Shown here: positions 9,202-18,425 of the stretch, in pieces
How positions within the stretch are numbered: position 1 is the stretch's first letter
How the letters are laid out: each line of letters opens with the position of its first letter
Source: Chryseobacterium gleum
GTDB lineage: Bacteria > Bacteroidota > Bacteroidia > Flavobacteriales_D > Crocinitomicaceae
DNA: 64,000 nucleotides
Assembly (NCBI GenBank): GCA_945862165.1
Contig: CAMAXI010000010.1
Coordinates: 1-64,000 of the forward strand
Direction of reading: 5' to 3'
Notes under the pieces: model-generated
The model's input: only the letters and a program-made list of their open reading frames with translations
The model's database searches: none
What the model was told of the DNA's origin: nothing
Made by a program: the position numbers and the translations under genes

Positions 9202-12200
9202 TTACTTAATTAAGTTCACATGACCTGTGAGATAATGTTCTTTCTCGGTCATTTTTTCTTTAAATTGTAGTTTCCACGTAAAGGTCTCATTGCCTAATAA
9301 TTTATTCCCGTAGGTACCATCCCATCCAATCGCTGGATTATTAGACTCGAAAACTAAAACTCCCCAACGATTATATATTAAGAAATGATAATTCTGCGCA
9401 TCAAATCCACTTGTAAAAATAGGTTGGAAGGTATTGTTTTTCTCATCGCCATTTGGTGTGAAGGTATTAGGAATATAATAGATTTGTTCATCATCAATCG
9501 TAATCGTTGTACTCGTGGAATCCCAACAATCTTGATTTACATACGCGTACAATTCCACCACATATTTACCTGGATCTGGCAAGCCATTACTTCCTTGACC
9601 AATAAACGTATGTTTTGGATTTACTAAATTAGAGACTGGACTTCCATCCCCAAAAATCCATTTATAATAAACTGCATTGTTTGATGAAGAGTTTACAAAC
9701 TGAACTTCCGGGTCAATCATACTAATATTTGTGACTTTCGGTGAAAATTGAGCGATTGGTCTTTCTTTAACATGAATGTAGTCCGTTTTCATCATCGTAT
9801 CCGAACAACCATTTAATGTAGATTTAAACGTAATCGTAAAATCACCCGCTTTTTTAAATGTATAGGAAGTATACCCTAAATCTTTCGAAACAGGTGAACC
9901 ATCGCCAAAATCCCACTCTACTAATTTATTTAAAGTCGTAGATTTATCGGTGAAAATAACTTTAAACGGATAACAACCAATTGTTTGGTTTGCAGTAAAA
10001 ATAGGTGTCGGAACGGGAATAACTTGCATACTTACAGAATTATTCAAGGAAATGGTTTTGGAACAACCATTTTTATCTGTCACTTTAGTTAGAATGAATG
10101 TCGAATCCACAATAATATCATTTGTAGTAAAGTCATAAGTAAGTACACTTGATCCTACTAATGAAGAATCTTGTCTAGCGACACCATCTAAAGTATAATC
10201 AAATATATATGGTGCAATCCCTTTATTTCCTAGAAATGTTACTGAAATCAATTGACTAGCACCAACACATAACATCGCTGGGTCTGGATTAATTGAAATA
10301 GAAGCATTCGGCGATTCGTTTACCAAAATTTTAACAGGTAAAGTAGAGTCTTTACACACACCTGTTGCTTTATCTGTCACCACTAATTTCACGAAATTAT
10401 TGTTCATCAAAAACTTTGTCTTTGGAATGGAAATAGTAGATGGTAAAGTCGTAACGTCAAAATCAGGACCAGAAACATCTGACCAATTAACACCATCCGA
10501 TGAAATTCTCCATTTAAAACTTGATGCTACAGAGTTTGGATCTAAATTACCAATAATATTTAGAGATGCTCCTTCACAAACAGCAATCGGTGCAGTTAAT
10601 GCCAACGGAATAGGTTTAACACAATTTTTATTTGTTATAGAAGACATTGCTGAATTAGAACATGCTAATTTAGCTCCAGAAATGTCTTGCGGTGTAATTT
10701 TTATATGCGCTGTTTGACCTAAAGGAATATTGTTAAATGTAAATGTATTACCGTTTCCTCCTGTTGAATTAATTACAGTTCCTGCAGGAACCCATATGGA
10801 TGGAGGAGTTATAGAAACTAATCTAGCAGTATCTATCCCAAATTTACTTGCAGTTGGAATATCATTCCACGTAAATGTTGTAGCATTTGAAGTAACAGGT
10901 GTAGAAGTAATTACTACAGGAATGATGCTATCGTTAATAGTTACTTTAATCTCAGCATATGGTCTACAATTCACATCACTTGGAACAGGATCTAAAATTG
11001 CATAAACATAATAATCACCAGCAATCGAAACAGGGAAAGAACCAACGGAACCTAATGGAGGTAAATCAATCGTCGCAGTTCCAGCAGAAGCTGTAAGTTT
11101 GTTTGATATTGCTGCGCCCTTCGAACCAATTCCACTATAGATAGCTGCAGCATCTGCAGGTTTAAAAATAGCAGGATAAACCACAAAATAAATACCATTT
11201 GCTGCCGTTTCAGAAGTAGAAACAGTGAAAGGAGCTGGGTCAGATCCTTGACAAAGAATTTGAGCAGGCGATGGATTCGAAATGGTTTTACATCCAGGAA
11301 TAGTTACCGTAACTTGAATCGTATCATCACAACCTTTACTATCTGTGTAAATAATATTCGTATTTCCCGAAGCAACACCTGTTAGGGTAGCAGATTGTCC
11401 AGCACCAACAATAGTTCCATTAGCAATAGAGGTAGAAACCCAAGCATTTGAAGAAGCCGCAGTTCCAGAACCACCTGCAACAGTTATCGCTGAACTTGCA
11501 GAAACCAAAATGGAAGTTGGATTAGCAGTAAGTGTTGGGTTGCCGTTGACAGTGACCGTTACAGTTTTGGAACAACCAGAATTATCTTTATAAGTAATAT
11601 CAGAGGTGCCTGCTATTTTACCTACAACTGTTCTAGATTGACCAGTACCAGAAATTACAACATTAGTATTAGATACTGCCCAAGGGTTGGTCGTTGCGCT
11701 TGTTCCTGAACCTGTTAAAGTTACTTGATCACCAACACACATTACGAGTGTCCCATTAACAGTTGGAACAGTACATGGACAAAAATATTTACCTGTAACT
11801 TGTTTTGTACAACCAACACCATCCGTAATCGAAAGTGTAAATTGATCACCAGAATTTAAACCAGAAAGATATACAGAACCACCACTCGTAGCTAATGTAC
11901 TCGCATCAAGCGTACCTTTGTTCGTAGTAATTGTATATTTAGAACCAGCAACAAACTCTGGAGAACCACCTGAAATGCTTAATTTAAATTTTGAATTTGT
12001 ACAATCAGTTGCTGTATCTATTTTTATATCATTCAAATAGGTGACCTTATAAGATTCATTTTGATAATCCATGTGATAACATGTAGGATCATACCCACCA
12101 GCATTCGAGGTAGCGATTGGTACCCACCAAATAGTATTGTTTGTATAACTTAAACTTTGAGTTTTTAAGAAAGCTAATACAGGACTATTATTGCCTGTTG

Positions 12201-13998
12201 AAGTTTCGGAAAGTGCATTTAGAGTTTCTGCATAAAATCCAGTATAACAAACGTCTGTTGAAGGATCATTTTTTGTAGGTGCACATTTGTAAATTGCATA
12301 ATCAGTACTGGGATTAGCGCCTGTAGTAGTTATTTTTATATTATCTGAATTACATAATATATATTCTCTAGTAACAGGATTTTTAGATGCTGTAGGTGTA
12401 GCATTGTTAATCGTCACAGTATGAGTACCATTTGTTGCAGGACAGATAGTTCCAACGTTATAATAGCCTATTCCATGAAGTTCAACAGTACTACACAACA
12501 TATAAGGATCTGTTTTCATTTTAAAACAGAAGGTATAGTCCCCAGGAGGGATATTATCCCATTCAGGATTAAAACCACTTGAAACAGGAGGTTGTTGAGA
12601 ATTTGTTCTCGTAGGTAATTTTACAGCACCACAACCAACTGGTCGTAATTCATAAGTTACAATTTGGTCTGCAGGTTTTCCACATCCGCTTGGAGCTAGG
12701 GTAGTTCTCATTTTAAATCCTAAAGTTGTAGACCCTTGAGGTACAGTAACAGGCATACAAATGGTTGCTGTCTCATCTGGAACGAGTAACAAACCTCCAT
12801 ATTGATCACCTGCACTAGCTAATGCTGTAGAAATATCTGTTCTTGCTTTTGTTAATGTAGTAGCAGTAATTGAAGTAGCAGTACATATAGCGGTAGAACA
12901 ACTTGCACAGGAAGGTGGCGGTGTATAATTTATTTGTATTGGAGTACCTGTCTTAAAACAATTATCTCCATTTATGTCGATTCCAATATTAATATCCCCT
13001 GTTTTGCAACTAGCAGAAGATTTACTTGGTGAACATGCATCATCAAAAGTTATTGGCACCATCCAAAAAGTAGTAATACCTCCAAGTTGAACACCACCTG
13101 AATTTGTAGCAGTACCATCATTAATATCTGTATAGGAAGAACTGTAATGAAATCCACCAAAACATGGTTGTGTAGTAGCAGAGTAACTCTTTTTATCTGT
13201 CAAATCTATCGTTGATGGATCACACGTAAAAACAGCAAATCCAACGCCAGCAGCATCCGATCCTGACTTAGGTGGTAGAACAAAATCATTATTTGATGTT
13301 AAATCTAACTTATCTCCAGAAGCTAAATCAAATAAATTGCCAGCTACTGGGGTACCATTCACTTTTCCATTAAAAGTTCCTGGATTTGCTGAACAATTAT
13401 TAGGAGCAGGAGGATAAGTAGATAAAGATACGCTTGGAACAGAACAATCATTACTTAGATTCATTGTTATCACCAATGTATAGGTAGCGTTGGGTGTTAA
13501 TTTAGTCCATTCAGGATTAAATGTTGAGCTCAAATTTGTATTTTTCAACTTCGTATCGTAAGGAATACTTACAGTGCCAGCACAAGCATTTGCCGGTAAA
13601 AACAATTTACAATCTCTACTTGCACGTATAGTACCGCCACATGCTAGTAATTGAGACCCTGTCATGGAAGAGCCATCTGGAAACAAACAAGTTTTCGATG
13701 GATCATCAAATACAGATGGAGATGGACAATCATGAACTACAGACATAATAACACCAAGCGTACCATCAGCAGAAGCTGTTACTGTATAATAAAAAGTTAC
13801 TAAAGTCCCAGAACCTTGTTTCACAGTAGGAATTTGCTTTAATGGAAGCCCTGTAGATCCAGCAGCACTCATCGCTGTACGCCAAGCTGTTGTATCTGCA
13901 TACTTGTTCACATCTGTATTTGGTGCTCCACAATTGCCTTCTTGCGCTTTCACACTAATAAAAGTCAATAAAACCAGCAATAAACTTATATATTTCAT
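9202..13998 (-). CDS. Large secreted adhesin-like protein with PKD domains and T9SS type B (gliding-motility) C-terminal sorting domain
   Basis: Signal peptide MKYISLLLVLLTFISVKAQ; PKD motifs WDFGDGSP and WIFGDGSP; C-terminal IPNTFTPNGDEKNNTFQP...IYNRWGVLVFES...GWDGTYGNK...TGHVNLIK. Confidence 0.92.
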   Translation of the reverse strand: MKYISLLLVLLTFISVKAQEGNCGAPNTDVNKYADTTAWRTAMSAAGSTGLPLKQIPTVKQGSGTLVTFYYTVTASADGTLGVIMSVVHDCPSPSVFDDPSKTCLFPDGSSMTGSQLLACGGTIRASRDCKLFLPANACAGTVSIPYDTKLKNTNLSSTFNPEWTKLTPNATYTLVITMNLSNDCSVPSVSLSTYPPAPNNCSANPGTFNGKVNGTPVAGNLFDLASGDKLDLTSNNDFVLPPKSGSDAAGVGFAVFTCDPSTIDLTDKKSYSATTQPCFGGFHYSSSYTDINDGTATNSGGVQLGGITTFWMVPITFDDACSPSKSSASCKTGDINIGIDINGDNCFKTGTPIQINYTPPPSCASCSTAICTATSITATTLTKARTDISTALASAGDQYGGLLLVPDETATICMPVTVPQGSTTLGFKMRTTLAPSGCGKPADQIVTYELRPVGCGAVKLPTRTNSQQPPVSSGFNPEWDNIPPGDYTFCFKMKTDPYMLCSTVELHGIGYYNVGTICPATNGTHTVTINNATPTASKNPVTREYILCNSDNIKITTTGANPSTDYAIYKCAPTKNDPSTDVCYTGFYAETLNALSETSTGNNSPVLAFLKTQSLSYTNNTIWWVPIATSNAGGYDPTCYHMDYQNESYKVTYLNDIKIDTATDCTNSKFKLSISGGSPEFVAGSKYTITTNKGTLDASTLATSGGSVYLSGLNSGDQFTLSITDGVGCTKQVTGKYFCPCTVPTVNGTLVMCVGDQVTLTGSGTSATTNPWAVSNTNVVISGTGQSRTVVGKIAGTSDITYKDNSGCSKTVTVTVNGNPTLTANPTSILVSASSAITVAGGSGTAASSNAWVSTSIANGTIVGAGQSATLTGVASGNTNIIYTDSKGCDDTIQVTVTIPGCKTISNPSPAQILCQGSDPAPFTVSTSETAANGIYFVVYPAIFKPADAAAIYSGIGSKGAAISNKLTASAGTATIDLPPLGSVGSFPVSIAGDYYVYAILDPVPSDVNCRPYAEIKVTINDSIIPVVITSTPVTSNATTFTWNDIPTASKFGIDTARLVSITPPSIWVPAGTVINSTGGNGNTFTFNNIPLGQTAHIKITPQDISGAKLACSNSAMSSITNKNCVKPIPLALTAPIAVCEGASLNIIGNLDPNSVASSFKWRISSDGVNWSDVSGPDFDVTTLPSTISIPKTKFLMNNNFVKLVVTDKATGVCKDSTLPVKILVNESPNASISINPDPAMLCVGASQLISVTFLGNKGIAPYIFDYTLDGVARQDSSLVGSSVLTYDFTTNDIIVDSTFILTKVTDKNGCSKTISLNNSVSMQVIPVPTPIFTANQTIGCYPFKVIFTDKSTTLNKLVEWDFGDGSPVSKDLGYTSYTFKKAGDFTITFKSTLNGCSDTMMKTDYIHVKERPIAQFSPKVTNISMIDPEVQFVNSSSNNAVYYKWIFGDGSPVSNLVNPKHTFIGQGSNGLPDPGKYVVELYAYVNQDCWDSTSTTITIDDEQIYYIPNTFTPNGDEKNNTFQPIFTSGFDAQNYHFLIYNRWGVLVFESNNPAIGWDGTYGNKLLGNETFTWKLQFKEKMTEKEHYLTGHVNLIK

Positions 13999-14094
13999 AG
14001 GATAGGATTGAATAAATTATTGTTTACATTAGAGACTTAAAAACTCTAATAAGGTTGCCAAATTTACCAAAAAAAATTAAAGAATTACGTAATA

Positions 14095-15150
14095 TCACAT
14101 ACCCAAATGTAGATAGCCATTTTTGATGTATAAGTTTGTCGCTGAATTGTTTTCATATAATCCACCTGTACCTAAACCTTGTGGTAATGAATTATCAAAA
14201 GTAGACGCGAATTGAGCAAGGCAATTTAAACCCACATTCGATTCTAGAGCAGATGTCATCCACCACGGAATATTATTCTTCATTGCAAGTTCAATCCATT
14301 CCGAAGTTCCTAAAATACCTCCATGTAAACTCGGTTTTAATATAATATACTGAGGTTGAATAGTTTCCAATAAAGCTGATTTTTGCGCGCTTCCAACAAC
14401 CCCTATTAATTCTTCATCTAATGCAATTGGTAGTGGGGTTACTTGACAAATTTTAGCCATTTCATTCCATTGACCAGCTTTGATCGGTTGTTCTATCGAA
14501 TGCAACTGAAATTTAGACAATCTTTCTAATTTATCTAAAACATCTGAAGTAGAAAATGCACCATTCGCATCTACCCGAAGTTCAATATCGGATGCATTAT
14601 ATCTTTTACGTATCGAGGCTAAAACTTCCAATTCCGTTTCAAAATCTATTGCTCCAATCTTCAATTTTAAACAGGAGAAACCTGCCTGTAATTTATCTTC
14701 TATTTGCTGCAACATAAATTCTTTAGAACCCATCCAGATCAATCCATTAATCGGAATACCTTCTTCCCCTCTTGTAAAAGGTGTATCAAAAAATAGTTTT
14801 TCGTTTTGACTTTTCATTCCTAATAACGCGGTTTCTAGACCAAATAAAATGGATGGATATGGCTCTAATTCGGAGAGATTTTCAATGTAATAATTTATAT
14901 TAACGCAGATTTCATTTAATTTATTCTCGTATTTCTCAAAACTATCGAAATCAGGAGATAATCCAGGAATAACAGAACATTCGCCAAGTGACTCTTCGAC
15001 AGGCTCAGAGTAACAATTTACGGGATAGGTATTGTTTAACTTAAAAAGTGAAATAAACCAAGCATGTTTTTCAGTCAGTACACCACGTGAAGTTCCGCTA
15101 GGCTGTTTGAACAGGAAAGTTTGTTTTTCGAAGGAGGCTTTGTAGGACAT
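14095..15150 (-). CDS. menC: o-succinylbenzoate synthase (enolase superfamily)
   Basis: KQPSGTSRGVL N-terminus; CLKLKIGAIDFETEL, ELRVDANGAF, IEQPI, ALDEELIG, YIILKPSLHGG; adjacent to menA. Confidence 0.9.
   Translation of the reverse strand: MSYKASFEKQTFLFKQPSGTSRGVLTEKHAWFISLFKLNNTYPVNCYSEPVEESLGECSVIPGLSPDFDSFEKYENKLNEICVNINYYIENLSELEPYPSILFGLETALLGMKSQNEKLFFDTPFTRGEEGIPINGLIWMGSKEFMLQQIEDKLQAGFSCLKLKIGAIDFETELEVLASIRKRYNASDIELRVDANGAFSTSDVLDKLERLSKFQLHSIEQPIKAGQWNEMAKICQVTPLPIALDEELIGVVGSAQKSALLETIQPQYIILKPSLHGGILGTSEWIELAMKNNIPWWMTSALESNVGLNCLAQFASTFDNSLPQGLGTGGLYENNSATNLYIKNGYLHLGM
14988..15014. repeat. REP-like palindrome inside menC (GTGACTCTTCGACAGGCTCAGAGTAAC)
   Basis: GTgACTCT/AGAGTaAC imperfect arms around TCGACAGGCTC, resembling the GTCACCCTGAGCCTGTCGAAGGGTGAC interspersed palindrome; in-frame in menC as YSEPVEES. 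Confidence 0.65.
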
Positions 15151-15206
15151 TAGATTAAAGATTGTCAGATTACAAATTAACAGATTGATCGATTCGAATA
15201 TTGGAA

Positions 15207-16103
15207 TTAGTGGATGAATGAGAATATTGCGTAAAGTATTGAAATTCCGAAAGTTGTTAGTGCAACTTTTTTTAATTCTGGATCAAAATCTTTCTCTTCC
15301 TGTGTAGCAATTACTTTTTTCAGATGTGCGCTCAAGAGACCAACTGGTAACAAGAATACATACTGATAATAACCAAAGTGACTAATCGAAAAAATTAAAG
15401 CCGCGATAGCTATAAAAACTAAAAACAAATGATATTTCTTTGCCCGCTCCTTTCCTATTTTAACAACAATGGTATTTTTACCCGCATTTGCATCGTTAAT
15501 TCGATCACGCATATTGTTTAAATTAAGTACTGCAGTACTTAACATTCCTATAGTAATTGCAGGGAAAATAACTTCTACATTAAATTGTTTGGTATACAGC
15601 GTGTAACTACCAAGCACACTCACTAAACCAAAGAAAATAAACACAAACACATCCCCAAAGCCATGGTAACCGTAAGCACGTTTACCTACAGTATACATTA
15701 CCGCAGCAGCAATAGACAAAATCGCTAAAATACCATATGTCAAAACCATTTCTTGATGCATACCAACCGCACTAATTTTAATCAGAAATGCAGCGCAAAA
15801 CAAGGAAAGAATTGTAAAAACAATAACAGCTATTTTCATTTGCGATTGAGTTATCTCTCCAGACTGCACCGCACGCATAGGACCCACACGATGCTCATTA
15901 TCAGTCCCCTTTTGAGAATCACCTAAATCATTTGCAAGATTTGATAATACCTGAAAAAACAAGGTTGTCAATAATGCGAAAATAAAAATAGATAGATCCC
16001 AATACCCATTTTCCTTTGCTACAAATGAACCTAATATAATTCCGGATAATGATAACGGGAGCGTGCGTAAACGAAATGCACTTATCCAAGATTTAATTTT
16101 CAT
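15207..16103 (-). CDS. menA: 1,4-dihydroxy-2-naphthoate polyprenyltransferase (ORF track starts at 16148; start at 16103 preferred)
   Basis: MKIKSWISAFRLRTLPLSLSGIILGS; NDLGDSQKGTDNEHRVGPMRAVQSG; NNMRDRINDANAGKNTIVVKIG (UbiA family); a promoter overlaps the upstream ORF extension. Confidence 0.92.
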   Translation of the reverse strand: MKIKSWISAFRLRTLPLSLSGIILGSFVAKENGYWDLSIFIFALLTTLFFQVLSNLANDLGDSQKGTDNEHRVGPMRAVQSGEITQSQMKIAVIVFTILSLFCAAFLIKISAVGMHQEMVLTYGILAILSIAAAVMYTVGKRAYGYHGFGDVFVFIFFGLVSVLGSYTLYTKQFNVEVIFPAITIGMLSTAVLNLNNMRDRINDANAGKNTIVVKIGKERAKKYHLFLVFIAIAALIFSISHFGYYQYVFLLPVGLLSAHLKKVIATQEEKDFDPELKKVALTTFGISILYAIFSFIH

Positions 16104-16119
16104 CGTACTTTTTTTTGCG

Positions 16120-16150
16120 CAAATGTACAAGTAATCGATGTTATACACAA
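16120..16150 (-). promoter_or_regulatory. Putative menA promoter (TTG-N20-TACATTTG)
   Basis: Minus strand TTG (148-150 of 16xxx), 20-nt spacer, TACATTTG (16120-16127), just upstream of ATG at 16103. Confidence 0.6.
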
Positions 16151-16235
16151 TGTAGATCCCTAAAACTTATACCAAGCATAGGAGTTGATTTACGTTCTCT
16201 TTTGTATTTTCGTAGTCTGTTCACAAAATACAGGT

Positions 16236-17189
16236 ATGAAAAATAGAATTTGCACATTATTAAATATACAATACCCTATCATTCAAGCAGGTATGATTTG
16301 GTGCTCCGGATGGGAATTAGCATCTGCAGTAAGTAATGCTGGTGGACTTGGAATTATAGGTGCAGGATCTATGTATCCGGAAGTTTTAGACAATCAAATC
16401 ATACGTTGTAAAGAAGCGACCGATAAACCATTTGGGGTAAACCTTCCCATGTTATATCCGGATATAGAAAAACATATCGAAACAATTATAAAGCATAAAG
16501 TTCCAGTTGTCATTACTTCAGCAGGAAATCCAAAAATTTGGACAAAAAAACTGCAAGAAAACGGATGTATTGTAATCCATGTGGTTTCTAGTCTCAAGTT
16601 TGCCTTAAAAGCCCAAGAAGCTGGAGTAGATGCAATAGTTGCAGAAGGTTTTGAGGCTGGCGGACACAATGGTAGAGACGAAACCACAACCTTATGTTTA
16701 ATCCCAAATGTTGCGCAACACATTCAAATACCGTTAATTGCTGCTGGAGGGATAGGAACAGGAAAAACGATGCTTGCAGCTATGAACCTAGGTGCAGACG
16801 GCGTACAAATTGGAAGCAGATTCGTAACTTCCACGGAATCCAGTGCACACCCCTCCTTTAAAGAGGCTATACTAAAAGCAAACGAAGGAGACACTCTGCT
16901 AACTCTCAAAGAATTAACGCCAGTAAGACTGCTTAAAAATGCGTTTTTTGACCAAGTAGTAGCTGCCTATAAACAAGAAGCATCTACCCAAGAATTAGAA
17001 GAAATATTAGGAAGAGGTCGTGCCAAAAAAGGAATGTTTGAAGGGGACCTCGAAGAAGGTGAACTAGAAATTGGTCAAATAGCAAGTTTAATTCATGAAA
17101 TAAAACCTGCAAAAGAAATTATTACCGAAATTATTACCGAATTTCAGCAAACGATAAAAGAACAACATTCCTCTAAATATCAATTTTAA
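16236..17189 (+). CDS. Nitronate monooxygenase / 2-nitropropane dioxygenase family (ORF track starts at 16185)
   Basis: NIQYPIIQAGMIWCSGWELASAVSNAGGLGIIGAG; VDAIVAEGFEAGGHNG; IAAGGIGTGKTMLAAMNLGADGVQIGSRFV. Confidence 0.9.
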   Translation: MKNRICTLLNIQYPIIQAGMIWCSGWELASAVSNAGGLGIIGAGSMYPEVLDNQIIRCKEATDKPFGVNLPMLYPDIEKHIETIIKHKVPVVITSAGNPKIWTKKLQENGCIVIHVVSSLKFALKAQEAGVDAIVAEGFEAGGHNGRDETTTLCLIPNVAQHIQIPLIAAGGIGTGKTMLAAMNLGADGVQIGSRFVTSTESSAHPSFKEAILKANEGDTLLTLKELTPVRLLKNAFFDQVVAAYKQEASTQELEEILGRGRAKKGMFEGDLEEGELEIGQIASLIHEIKPAKEIITEIITEFQQTIKEQHSSKYQF

Positions 17190-18424
17190 TGATACAATTT
17201 GAACGATTTACACTAGAAAATGGATTACGCGTTATTTTCCACAAAGATGTTACTACACCACTTGCGGTTGTAAATACCTTATACGATGTAGGAGCAAGGG
17301 ATGAAGATGAAAACAAAACAGGATTTGCGCATTTATTTGAACACCTAATGTTTGGAGGATCCGTAAATATTCCTGATTTTGATGCACCACTTCAAAATGC
17401 CGGAGGAGAAAGCAATGCGTTTACTTCTAATGACATAACAAATTACTACGATATAATCCCTGCACAAAATTTAGAAACAGCATTATGGCTGGAATCCGAC
17501 AGAATGTTATCCCTAGCGTTTACGGATAAAAGTCTCGAAACACAACGTAGTGTTGTTATGGAAGAATTCAAACAACGTTACTTGAATCAACCCTATGGCG
17601 ATGTCTGGTTGGAATTAAGACCACTAGCATATGAAGTTCACCCGTATAAATGGGCAACAATTGGAAAGGAATTAAAACACATCGAGGACGCAACTATGGA
17701 AGATGTGAAAAGTTTTTTCAAAAAACACTATTGTCCAAGTAATGCTATTCTTTGTATCGCAGGGAATTTCGAAGTTGAAACGATCAAAACACTTACCGAA
17801 AAATGGTTTGGGAATATTCCAAGTGGGATCAAACCTGCGCGCTTGTTACCTCAAGAACCAAAACAAAGCAATAAAAAAGAAAAAACAATCGAACGAAATG
17901 TTCCATCTGATGCTTTTTATTTCGCTTTCAAAATGCCTGAACGTAAATCGGTTGAATATTATGTGGTTGACGTACTTTCAGATGCATTAGGCCGTGACAA
18001 ATCTTCTAGGCTTTACACTAAAATTCAAAAGGAACAAAAATTAGTAACCGAAATAAACGCATACATTTCTGGTTCGTTGGACAATGGATTATTAGTAATC
18101 GAAGGAAAATTATCCGAAGGAAAAACATTCGAAGAAGTCGAAAATGCAATTTGGGCTGTTTTATCTGAAATTAAAAACATCCAATTATCAAACGAAGAGC
18201 TAAATCGATTAAAAAATAAGATTCGTACCGCAAAAGAATTTCAAGAACAAGGATTATTGAATAGAACCATGAATCTATGTTATTTTGAATTACTAGGAGA
18301 CGCAAATGGAATTAACGAAGAGGCTATTTTGTATGAAAACATTCAAGCGGAACACATACATGCAGTTGCTAATGAAATACTGCAAGAAAACAACTGTACT
18401 TTATTAAAAGTTAAAGCAATTTAA
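17189..18424 (+). CDS. M16 family metallopeptidase, catalytic-type subunit
   Basis: HLFEHLMFGG gives the inverted zinc motif HxxEH; downstream E; typical M16B layout. Confidence 0.92.
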   Translation: MIQFERFTLENGLRVIFHKDVTTPLAVVNTLYDVGARDEDENKTGFAHLFEHLMFGGSVNIPDFDAPLQNAGGESNAFTSNDITNYYDIIPAQNLETALWLESDRMLSLAFTDKSLETQRSVVMEEFKQRYLNQPYGDVWLELRPLAYEVHPYKWATIGKELKHIEDATMEDVKSFFKKHYCPSNAILCIAGNFEVETIKTLTEKWFGNIPSGIKPARLLPQEPKQSNKKEKTIERNVPSDAFYFAFKMPERKSVEYYVVDVLSDALGRDKSSRLYTKIQKEQKLVTEINAYISGSLDNGLLVIEGKLSEGKTFEEVENAIWAVLSEIKNIQLSNEELNRLKNKIRTAKEFQEQGLLNRTMNLCYFELLGDANGINEEAILYENIQAEHIHAVANEILQENNCTLLKVKAI

Positions 18425-18425
18425 A

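Noticed and set aside
10400-11005. Plus-strand ORFs (10400-10717, 10730-11005) inside the adhesin gene
   Set aside because: Antisense to a clearly coding, modular T9SS protein with signal peptide and CTD; shadow ORFs from the repetitive low-complexity coding sequence.
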